From Mxb001 sp046046455 (lineage in GTDB: Bacteria > Actinomycetota > Actinomycetes > S36-B12): a stretch of 15,064 nt of DNA. The notes under the pieces were generated by a model. It was not told the origin of the DNA, did no database searches, and saw nothing but the letters and a program-made list of their open reading frames with translations. Location: NCBI GenBank assembly GCA_046046455.1, contig JBJOJS010000071.1, positions 1 to 15,064 of the forward strand. The letters run 5' to 3'. Of this stretch, positions 7,514 to 15,064 are shown piece after piece; the first letter of the stretch is position 1, and every line of letters begins with the position of its first letter. The translations under genes and the position numbers were made by a program.

Positions 7514-8225
7514 GGCCGCCCTCGGCCCCGGCATTGCGGTCGGCCGCCAGCGCGGTCTTGCGGGCGATGTCGGCGAGAGCCTCGCGGCGCTCGAACTGCG
7601 CGTCGTAGACCTCGCGTCGGTCCTTGAGCACCCGCGCCGGGATACCGCCCACGATGGCGTAATCGGGTACGTCGCCGCGCACCACCGCGTGGGCTGCGAC
7701 GACGCAGCCGCGCCCGATCGTCGTGCCGCGCAAGACCGACGCCTTGGCGCCGATCCAGACGTCGGGACCGATGCGCACCGGGGACTTCACGATCCCCTGG
7801 TCCTTGATCGGGACGTGGACATCGTCTGTGACGTGGTCGAAGTCGCAGACGTAGACCCAGTCGGCGACGATGGTGCCTTCGCCGAACTCCACATCGAGGA
7901 AGCAGTTAACGGTGTTGTCGCGGCCGAAGACGCACTTGTCACCCACACGCATCGTGCCCTCGTGGCAACGCAGGCGATTCTCGTCCCCGATGTGCACCCA
8001 GCGCCCCAGGATGAGCCGGCCGTAGCCGCGCCGTGCGTACACCTCGACGCGCCGTCCGAGGAAGACGAAGCCCTCTGTGACGATGTGCGGATGGCGCAGG
8101 CGGAAGACCATGAAGCGCCAGTAGCGCACGAGGTACCACCACGACCAGGCGCGATTGCGGACTACCCAGCGCAGCGAGGCGATGGTGAGGAACCTCGCCT
8201 GACGGGGATCGCGCCTGCCACTCAG
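7494..8225 (-). CDS. Left-handed beta-helix (hexapeptide repeat) acyltransferase (Rv3034c-like)
   Basis: Predicted O-acyltransferase, probably acetyl-CoA dependent, acting on a sugar or sugar polymer. From the CTG at 8223-8225 the protein is 243 residues. An N-terminal aromatic/basic stretch (RWVVRNRAWSWWYLVRYWRF, 19-38) precedes a beta-helix with hexapeptide turns from about 72 to 125 and 150-185 (VRIGPDVWIGAKASV, IGRGCVVAAHAVV) and the usual closing AIVGGIPARVL at 190-200. H131 in DFDHVTDD is a candidate catalytic histidine. The start is uncertain: no ATG or GTG in this frame lies between the conserved N-terminus and the upstream gene; CTG overlaps that gene's TGA (CTGA), while GTG codons at 8318, 8342, 8348 and 8405 lie inside the methyltransferase, and GTG 8129 or ATG 8111 would truncate the aromatic stretch. 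Last gene of the hydratase-methyltransferase run. Confidence 0.85.
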   Translation of the reverse strand: MSGRRDPRQARFLTIASLRWVVRNRAWSWWYLVRYWRFMVFRLRHPHIVTEGFVFLGRRVEVYARRGYGRLILGRWVHIGDENRLRCHEGTMRVGDKCVFGRDNTVNCFLDVEFGEGTIVADWVYVCDFDHVTDDVHVPIKDQGIVKSPVRIGPDVWIGAKASVLRGTTIGRGCVVAAHAVVRGDVPDYAIVGGIPARVLKDRREVYDAQFERREALADIARKTALAADRNAGAEGGPTGAAG

Positions 8226-9154
8226 GGCCGCACCCCGGTGACGCTGACGTTGTAGAAGAGCTCGTCGGGCACCACGTGGGACAGCGCTCGGCGATCGAGC
8301 GCGTCGAGGGCCATCCACGTGCGATAGGCGAACATCGCCCACCCCCACCCGAGTGACCCCGGCTTCACGGCCGCCTCGAACGTGCGCACAGGCCACCCGA
8401 ACCACGACGCCGTGAGCTCCTCGGTCACGGTCTCCACATCGATGGCCCCGGCGCGGACGGCGAGACGAGCGAGCTCATCAGGATCGAAGGTGTGCAGGTC
8501 GACCACGGCCTCGAGCCGCGCCTCCTCGGAGGACTGGGCCAGCTCCTCCGGAGTGCGGGCGAAGCGCTCACGCAGACCCGGCAGACGCGTGGCCCTTCCC
8601 GTCGCCCACCACGTGAGGGTGGACAGCCGGCGCGCGATGACGTCGCCGCGCTGCGTCGGCTCACCGCAGAAGACGAAGCGACCGCCCGGTCGCAGCACCC
8701 GCAGGATCTCGCGGAAGGCGAGATCCAGGTCGGGGATGTGATGCAGGACCGCGTGGCCGATGACGAGATCGAACTCGGCGTCCGCGAAGGGCAGGCTCTC
8801 GGCATCGGCCGCCTGACCCTCCACGTCGAGGCCGAGGGCAGTGCCGTTGCGCACCGCGACGTCGACCATGCCCTGGCTGATGTCGGTGACGACAGCCGAC
8901 TTCGCCAGACCGGCCTGCATGAGGTTGAGGGTGAAGAAGCCGGTGCCCGCGCCGATCTCGAGCATGCGCTCAGCGGGCCATCCCTGATCGCCGGCGACGT
9001 GCACGTAGCGATCGCGCGCATAGGAGATGCAGCGCTCGTCGTAGGAGATGCTCCACTTCTCGTCGTACGTGGAGGCTTCCCAGTCGTGGTAGACGATGTT
9101 CGCCACCTTGGGGTCCGCCCACGCCTCCCGCATCCGGGCCTCGTCGATGCTCAT
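8222..9154 (-). CDS. Class I SAM-dependent methyltransferase (Rv3038c-like)
   Basis: 310-residue protein of the Methyltransf_11/UbiE-like group; substrate unknown. Visible: motif I LEIGAGTGFFTLNL at 65-78, the acidic end of strand 2 at D91 (VVTDIS), DAESLPF at 117-123, VIGHAVLHHIPDL at 131-143, and RVLRPGGRFVFCGEP at 152-166. A specific N-terminal segment with VYHDWEASTYDEKWSISYDE (21-40) precedes the SAM domain, and about 130 C-terminal residues form a variable substrate-recognition part. ATG 9152-9154 overlaps the TGA of the enoyl-CoA hydratase gene (ATGA), the likely mode of coupling; the frame remains open far upstream only as a shadow of the hydratase. In M. tuberculosis a methyltransferase of this kind (Rv3038c) precedes echA17 in the same way, from memory. 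Whether it methylates a glucan, a lipid or a small molecule cannot be told. Confidence 0.88.
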   Translation of the reverse strand: MSIDEARMREAWADPKVANIVYHDWEASTYDEKWSISYDERCISYARDRYVHVAGDQGWPAERMLEIGAGTGFFTLNLMQAGLAKSAVVTDISQGMVDVAVRNGTALGLDVEGQAADAESLPFADAEFDLVIGHAVLHHIPDLDLAFREILRVLRPGGRFVFCGEPTQRGDVIARRLSTLTWWATGRATRLPGLRERFARTPEELAQSSEEARLEAVVDLHTFDPDELARLAVRAGAIDVETVTEELTASWFGWPVRTFEAAVKPGSLGWGWAMFAYRTWMALDALDRRALSHVVPDELFYNVSVTGVRP

Positions 9155-9930
9155 GACCCGGTGAACTCCGCCTGACCCGGGCCCTTCTCGATGAAGGTTC
9201 GCATGCCGATCTCGCGGTCGCGCGTGCCGAAGAGGCTCGCGAAGTGGACGCGCTCGATCTCGAGTCCGTCCTCGAGGTCGGTCTCCATGCCGCGGGCGAT
9301 GGCGGTCTTGGCCGCCTGCATCGCCAGGCGAGGCCCCCGCGCCAACTGCCGGGCCCAGGCGACGGAATCGTCGTACACCGACTCCGGCGCGACCACGCGA
9401 TCGACCAGTCCGATCGCGAGGGCTTCCTCCGCGCTCACGAAACGACCGCTGAGGATGAGGTCCTTCGCGCGCGAGATGCCCACGAGTCGCGGCAGTCGCT
9501 GGGTGCCGCCCGCGCCGGGGATGATCCCCAGCAGGATCTCGGGCTGCCCGAGCTTGGCGTTGTCCCCGGCGACACGGAAGTCGCAGCACATCGCGAGTTC
9601 GCAGCCGCCGCCGAGCGCGAAGCCCGTCACCGCCGCGATGGTCGGTTGAGGGATGCGCTCGATAGCCGTGAAGGCATCCTGGAGTGCACGCGTGCGCTCG
9701 AGCGCCTCCGACAGCGACCAGTCGGCCATCTCCTTGACATCGGCGCCGGCCGCGAAGACCTTGGGACCGCCGTAGACGATGACGGCATCGACGTCGCGGC
9801 GCACGGCGACCTCGCGGGCCGCGTCGCGCAGCCCCTCCTGGAGCCGGATGGACAGGGCGTTCATGGGCGGACGCTCGAATCGGATCGTGGCAATGCCGTC
9901 GACGACGTCGACCGTGACTTCGTCCGCCAT
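9151..9930 (-). CDS. Enoyl-CoA hydratase/isomerase family protein (EchA17-like)
   Basis: Crotonase-fold enzyme, expected to hydrate trans-2-enoyl-CoA thioesters. 259 residues, normal length. The oxyanion-hole segments AAGADVKEM (60-68) and ALGGGCELA (105-113) are intact, and both glutamates of bona fide hydratases are present: E111 in GGGCELAMCCD and E131 in GQPEILLGIIPGAGGTQR. Hydratase activity is therefore more likely than a pure isomerase role. ATG 9928-9930 is chosen for GGAGGAG six bases upstream (9937-9943); an in-frame extension to 9984 would translate through the doubled palindrome and is unlikely. First gene of a minus-strand run with the methyltransferase and acyltransferase. Why a beta-oxidation-type gene leads a glucan-associated group is unclear; acyl chain supply for acylation is speculation. 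Confidence 0.93.
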   Translation of the reverse strand: MADEVTVDVVDGIATIRFERPPMNALSIRLQEGLRDAAREVAVRRDVDAVIVYGGPKVFAAGADVKEMADWSLSEALERTRALQDAFTAIERIPQPTIAAVTGFALGGGCELAMCCDFRVAGDNAKLGQPEILLGIIPGAGGTQRLPRLVGISRAKDLILSGRFVSAEEALAIGLVDRVVAPESVYDDSVAWARQLARGPRLAMQAAKTAIARGMETDLEDGLEIERVHFASLFGTRDREIGMRTFIEKGPGQAEFTGS

Positions 9931-9949
9931 GGCTGTCTCCTCCGTCGTT

Positions 9950-9973
9950 CTCCACGCGTGGCTCCACGCGTGG
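9950..9973. repeat. Two tandem 12-bp copies of CTCCACGCGTGG, each a 10-bp palindrome; candidate operator
   Basis: Exact copies at 9950-9961 and 9962-9973, each holding the perfect palindrome CCACGCGTGG (9952-9961 and 9964-9973) with 12 bases between centres. They lie in the 152-base divergent spacer between the hydratase and glgX genes, just upstream of the hydratase ribosome site and downstream of its likely -10 box. The pattern suits two dimers of a repressor side by side. The bound protein is not identifiable here. Confidence 0.5.
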
Positions 9974-10002
9974 ACCCGCGCCATCCCACTCGGCGTCGCA
10001 GC

Positions 10003-10008
10003 AGCCTA
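10003..10008 (-). promoter_or_regulatory. Probable -10 box TAGGCT for the enoyl-CoA hydratase operon
   Basis: Read on the minus strand, TAGGCT matches TANNNT. A start of transcription about 7 bases on would give a leader of roughly 65 nt containing the doubled palindrome and GGAGGAG. No clear -35 is seen. Confidence 0.4.
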
Positions 10009-10009
10009 G

Positions 10010-10015
10010 TAGCGT
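10010..10015 (+). promoter_or_regulatory. Probable -10 box TAGCGT for glgX
   Basis: TAGCGT on the plus strand lies one base away from the opposing TAGGCT box. No in-frame start codon follows at leaderless distance, so a leader of about 60 nt ending in a GAGG ribosome site (10074-10077) is likely. Confidence 0.4.
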
Positions 10016-10082
10016 GGCCCGGGTTGCCCGCGAGCGAGCCGGGTGCCGATGCCGGACGCGGCGTCTGGAGTCAGAGGGGCGT

Positions 10083-12171
<2,089 letters not shown>

Positions 12172-12179
<8 letters not shown>

Positions 12180-12216
12180 AGCGATGCTTCCTAGAGCGAC
12201 GCCTCCTAGCGGAGCG
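12172..12216. repeat. Three 15-bp tandem repeats across the glgX/glgP stop codons
   Basis: Copies at 12172-12186 and 12187-12201 differ by one base; the third, 12202-12216, is more diverged. Each contains CTAG, which reads TAG on both strands. The first supplies the glgX stop and the third the glgP stop, and all three CTAGs are in frame with both genes because the unit is 15 bases. The 26 bases between the genes contain no convincing terminator hairpin; CTCC-TAGC-GGAG (12203-12214) is only a 4-bp stem. Confidence 0.75.
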
Positions 12217-14806
12217 CCGGTTCATTGGGCGCGCCCTGCATGACGGGTGCTGCAATGAGTCCCATCTCCACCGGCGACACCATGCCTTCATGGCGCGGCA
12301 GGACGCGGACCGTGTACCCGAAGGGACCCGTGCGCTCCAGCGCGATGTCCCCCGAGAAGAGCCACCGACTCCCGTCGTACCCCTCCTCGGCCCGGAGGTC
12401 GGCATACGCCGGCGAGACGAGGCGATCATGGCCATCGACGCGGCCGTAGACCACCTGCACGAGGACATCCTCGGGTGAGAGATCACCGAGCCGCACATGC
12501 GCGCGCAGGTGGAGAGGCGCACCGAGCGAGGGCGCGTCACCGACCCCCATGGCCTCGACATGCTCCACCGCGACACCGGACCAAGCAGATTCGACACGCG
12601 ACTTCCATGATGCGAGATCGCGTGCGAGCGCGAAGTCATCGGCGCACGCACGTCGAGAGGAGATCGCGGCCGGCGCGTACAGCCGTGTGACGTACTCGCT
12701 CACCATGCGGCTGGCGAGGACTTTGGGACCGAGCGTCATGAGCGTGTGCCGGACCCGCTCGATCCAGCGGTGCGGCAGCCCGTCGTGACCACGCTGATAG
12801 AAGGTCGGCGCGACCTCGCGCTGGATGAGGTCGTAGAGAGCGGCGGCCTCGAGGTCATCGCGACGCTCGGGATCCTCCACACCGTCAGCCGAGGGGATCG
12901 CCCAGCCGTTCTCGCCGTCGTACCACTCATCCCACCAGCCGTCGAGGATCGAGAGGTTGAGTGCCCCGTTGAGGGCAGCCTTCATCCCCGAGGTGCCACT
13001 GGCTTCCAGGGGACGGATCGGGTTGTTGAGCCACACATCGCAACCCGGATACAGGATCGTGGCCATGGCGATGTCGTAGTCGGGCAGGAAGACGATCCGA
13101 TGACGCACCTCCGGATCGTCGGCGAAGCGCACGAGCTCCTGAATGAGCCGCTTGCCACCATCGTCTGCGGGGTGCGCCTTCCCACCGATCACGAGCTGGA
13201 TGGGGCGCTCCGGATCCAGCAGGAGATCCCGGAGGCGATCGGGATCCCGCAGCATGAGCGTGAGTCGCTTATAGGAGGGCACGCGCCGAGCGAAGCCGAT
13301 CGTGAGGATGTCGGGGTCGAGTACTCCATCGATCCAACCGAGCTCGGCATCGCTGGCCCCCCGCACCCGCCACGATGCGCGCAGGCGCGCACGGGCATCG
13401 GCAACGAGCTTCTCGCGCAGGATGCGCTTCACGGGCCAGATGGCCTCGTCGGAGATGCGCCCGATGGCCTCCCAGCCGCGCCCTTCCTCGACGAGCTCGG
13501 GGCCCACCTCGCGCGCCGCGAGATCGCGCACCTCCCGCGCCACCCACGTCGGGGCATGCACGCCGTTGGTGATCGACGTGATGAGCACCTCGTCTGGATC
13601 GAAGCCCGGCCAGAGTCCGGCGAACATGCCCCGGCTCACTGCGCCGTGCAGAAGGCTCACGCCATTGGCGCGCTGGGACAGGCGCAGGCCCATGACGGCC
13701 ATGTTGAAGACCCCCGGGTCGCCGTCATCGAACGACTCGGTGCCCAGCTCGAGAATGCGGTCGACGGGCATGCCGGGCTCGGCGTTGTCCCCGCCGAAGA
13801 AGCGCTCGATCAGCTCGCGGGGGAAGCGATCGATCCCGGCGGGCACCGGGGTATGCGTGGTGAAGACCGTGCCCGCTCGCACCGCCTCCAGTGCCGAGTC
13901 GAAGTCGAGACCACCGACGACGAGCTCGCGCATCCGCTCCAGTCCGAGGAAGCCCGCGTGCCCCTCGTTGGAATGGAAGACCTCCGGCGCGGGGTGCCCG
14001 GTGATCTCGCAGTAGCGACGTAGTGCGCGGACACCTCCGATGCCGAGGAGTACCTCCTGGGCCAGGCGATGCTCGCCCCCGCCCCCGTAGAGCCGGTCCG
14101 TGACATCGCGGTCCGCCGGATCGTTCTCCTCGATGTCGGAGTCGAGGAGGAGCAGGTCCACCCGCCCTACGTGTGCGACCCATACACGTGCACGCAACGT
14201 GCGCCCGCCCGGGAAGCCGATGGAGATGGTGACGCGCTCCCCCGACGCATCGCGCAAGAGCGACACCGGCAGCCCGTCGGGATCGACGACCGGATAGGTC
14301 TCCAGCTGCCATCCGTCACGCGACAACGTCTGGTGGAAATAGCCCGAGCGATAGAAGAGGCCCACACCGATGATGGGAATGCCGAGATCGGAGGCGGCCT
14401 TGAGGTGGTCGCCCGCGAGGATGCCGAGACCGCCGGAGTACTGCGGCAACGCGGCCGCGATGCCGTACTCCGGAGAGAAGTAGGCGATGCACTGAGGCCG
14501 GTCCTCCGGCTGGCGCTGGTACCACGCGTCGCGATGAAGGTAGGCGCGCAGATCGTCGCGGGTGCGGCGTACCCAATCGACATATCCGGGGTCCGCCGCG
14601 AGCTCCTGCAGTCGCTCGCGCGAGACCTCGCCGAGGAGTCGCACGGGGTCATCGCCCACGCGATCCCACAGATCGGGGTCGATCGCCCGGAAGACGTCGC
14701 GGGTCTCGGGGCTCCAGGCCCAGTGCAGGTTGGCGGCCAGCTCCTCGAGCGGCTCGAGCTCGGCGGGAACGACGGTGCGGACGGTGAACCTACGGATGGC
14801 CTTCAC
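12206..14806 (-). CDS. glgP: Alpha-glucan (glycogen) phosphorylase, DUF3417-containing type
   Basis: PLP-dependent phosphorolysis of terminal alpha-1,4 bonds, releasing glucose 1-phosphate. 866 residues, matching the shorter-core phosphorylases with an N-terminal DUF3417 domain (about 10-115, with AANLHWAWSPETRDVF). Then IAYFSPEYGIAAALPQYSGGLGILAGDHLKAASDLG region (107-142), FHSNEGHAGFLGLER (277-291), TTHTPVPAGIDRF (316-328), ITNGVHAPTW (412-421), FARRVPSYKR (505-514) and the PLP site EASGTSGMKAALNG with the Schiff-base lysine K609. A C-terminal domain of about 170 residues follows. GTG 14804-14806 is chosen because a TAGCGT box lies seven bases upstream and it gives MKAIRRFTVR; starts at 14812-14836 overlap that box. 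Probably works with GlgX on the opposite strand; whether it degrades storage glycogen or trims an exported glucan is not shown. Confidence 0.96.
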   Translation of the reverse strand: MKAIRRFTVRTVVPAELEPLEELAANLHWAWSPETRDVFRAIDPDLWDRVGDDPVRLLGEVSRERLQELAADPGYVDWVRRTRDDLRAYLHRDAWYQRQPEDRPQCIAYFSPEYGIAAALPQYSGGLGILAGDHLKAASDLGIPIIGVGLFYRSGYFHQTLSRDGWQLETYPVVDPDGLPVSLLRDASGERVTISIGFPGGRTLRARVWVAHVGRVDLLLLDSDIEENDPADRDVTDRLYGGGGEHRLAQEVLLGIGGVRALRRYCEITGHPAPEVFHSNEGHAGFLGLERMRELVVGGLDFDSALEAVRAGTVFTTHTPVPAGIDRFPRELIERFFGGDNAEPGMPVDRILELGTESFDDGDPGVFNMAVMGLRLSQRANGVSLLHGAVSRGMFAGLWPGFDPDEVLITSITNGVHAPTWVAREVRDLAAREVGPELVEEGRGWEAIGRISDEAIWPVKRILREKLVADARARLRASWRVRGASDAELGWIDGVLDPDILTIGFARRVPSYKRLTLMLRDPDRLRDLLLDPERPIQLVIGGKAHPADDGGKRLIQELVRFADDPEVRHRIVFLPDYDIAMATILYPGCDVWLNNPIRPLEASGTSGMKAALNGALNLSILDGWWDEWYDGENGWAIPSADGVEDPERRDDLEAAALYDLIQREVAPTFYQRGHDGLPHRWIERVRHTLMTLGPKVLASRMVSEYVTRLYAPAAISSRRACADDFALARDLASWKSRVESAWSGVAVEHVEAMGVGDAPSLGAPLHLRAHVRLGDLSPEDVLVQVVYGRVDGHDRLVSPAYADLRAEEGYDGSRWLFSGDIALERTGPFGYTVRVLPRHEGMVSPVEMGLIAAPVMQGAPNEPALR

Positions 14807-14813
14807 GACGGTC

Positions 14814-14819
14814 ACGCTA
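14814..14819 (-). promoter_or_regulatory. -10 box TAGCGT of a leaderless glgP promoter
   Basis: On the minus strand TAGCGT is followed by seven bases and the GTG start at 14806. No Shine-Dalgarno sequence is visible, consistent with a leaderless transcript. Identical to the TAGCGT before glgX. Confidence 0.45.
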
Positions 14820-14854
14820 GCGGGTGGTGCAGGCACAGGACGAGGACCAACCGA

Positions 14855-14912
14855 CTTGCAGCGACACGACGGAAAACACCCGGATTCACCGCAAGCACTT
14901 GAGTTCTTGCAG
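14855..14912. promoter_or_regulatory. CTTGCAG direct repeats and a 20-bp imperfect palindrome in the glgP divergent spacer
   Basis: CTTGCAG occurs at 14855-14861 and 14906-14912. The second overlaps an imperfect palindrome at 14891-14910 (half-sites GCAAGCACTT and, on the other strand, GCAAGAACTC; 8 of 10 match). CTTGCA/TGCAAG-type sites are, as I recall, bound by LacI-family MalR/Reg1-type repressors of amylase and maltose genes in Streptomyces, which would suit glgP. This is a resemblance, not proof. Confidence 0.4.
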
Positions 14913-14929
14913 GCCCATTACGGCCTTTT
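14911..14929 (+). terminator. Small terminator-like hairpin followed by TTTT
   Basis: AGGCC (14911-14915), six-base loop, GGCCT (14922-14926), running into TTTT. The 5-bp stem is short and no plus-strand gene ends just upstream, so it may be fortuitous or may block antisense transcripts from the glgP region. Confidence 0.2.
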
Positions 14930-14961
14930 GCGGGATCGCGGACCGACGGACTGATGGACAG

Positions 14962-14973
14962 TAGGCTGGCACC
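14962..14973 (+). promoter_or_regulatory. Leaderless promoter, -10 TAGGCT six bases before ATG 14974
   Basis: TAGGCT (14962-14967) plus six bases, then ATG. No ribosome site is present. Same geometry as the GT4 promoter at 6257. Confidence 0.5.
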
Positions 14974-15064
14974 ATGGTGCAGCGGGACACGCGGAAGCAG
15001 TCCGGCGCGGCGCCGAAGGCCCCCGCCAAGAAAGCCCCCGCCAAGAAAGCCCCGGCGAAGAAGG
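14974..15064 (+). CDS. Partial protein with Lys/Pro/Ala-rich N-terminus, cut by the right edge
   Basis: Only 30 codons are visible. After MVQRDTRKQSGAAP comes a low-complexity, strongly basic stretch made of three 15-bp tandem repeats (15016-15060), each encoding KAPAK. Such tails are flexible and could bind nucleic acid or polyanions, or merely precede a folded domain. There is no signal peptide or recognisable domain. The gene is divergent from glgP. In Streptomyces the gene next to glgP is glgE (maltosyltransferase), so GlgE with an unusual N-terminal extension is one possibility; a DNA-binding or other basic protein is another. The start is supported by the TAGGCT box; GTG 14977 is an alternative one codon on. 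Confidence 0.6.
   Translation, partial: MVQRDTRKQSGAAPKAPAKKAPAKKAPAKK

Noticed and set aside
10014..10082. 23-residue N-terminal extension of GlgX
   Set aside because: Its GTG overlaps the probable -10 box and the added residues are Arg-rich with no family similarity; ATG 10083 has a ribosome site.
12203..12214. Terminator hairpin between glgX and glgP
   Set aside because: Only a 4-bp stem with no T run; it is part of the diverged third 15-bp repeat.
15016..15060. Tandem repeats as a possible CRISPR or regulatory array
   Set aside because: Units are 15 bases without spacers and encode KAPAK in an open frame, so they are a coding repeat.

Overview
The window is GC-rich, densely coding DNA with ACTG-type gene spacing (ATGA overlaps, 1-27 nt gaps), strong GGAGG-type ribosome sites on some genes and TANNNT boxes about 6 nt ahead of start codons on others. 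Together with the gene content this points to an actinomycete (Actinomycetota); I cannot name a genus. No rRNA, tRNA, insertion sequence, phage gene or CRISPR array is visible, and there is no stretch above about 170 bases without a gene.

Layout. (1) 1-3836, minus strand: an operon etfB > etfA > cysteine desulfurase > mnmA (cut by the left edge), i.e. electron transfer flavoprotein plus the sulfur-donor/tRNA 2-thiolation pair. (2) 3948-7513, plus strand: SAM methyltransferase > GH57 alpha-glucan branching enzyme > GT4 glycosyltransferase. (3) 7494-9930, minus strand: enoyl-CoA hydratase > SAM methyltransferase > hexapeptide-repeat acyltransferase, converging on the GT4 gene with a 20-base overlap. 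(4) 10083-12179, plus strand: glycogen debranching enzyme GlgX, converging on (5) 12206-14806, minus strand: alpha-glucan phosphorylase GlgP. (6) 14974 to the right edge, plus strand: first 30 codons of a Lys/Pro/Ala-rich protein, divergent from glgP.

Gene order in (1)-(3) matches, from memory, the Mycobacterium tuberculosis segment Rv3024c-Rv3039c (trmU, iscS, fixB, fixA, methyltransferase, GH57, GT4, acyltransferase, methyltransferase, echA17) with several mycobacterial genes missing. That segment is tied to methylglucose lipopolysaccharide and alpha-glucan synthesis. The plausible joint role here is making, branching and decorating (methylation, acylation) an alpha-1,4-glucan, with GlgX/GlgP taking glucan apart. 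Nothing in the window is a clearly new system; the most interesting unexplained items are short regulatory-looking elements in the four intergenic regions: a doubled CCACGCGTGG palindrome, a TACTCGCGAGTA palindrome, repeated CTTGCAG sites, and a triple 15-base repeat that puts stop codons on both strands between glgX and glgP.
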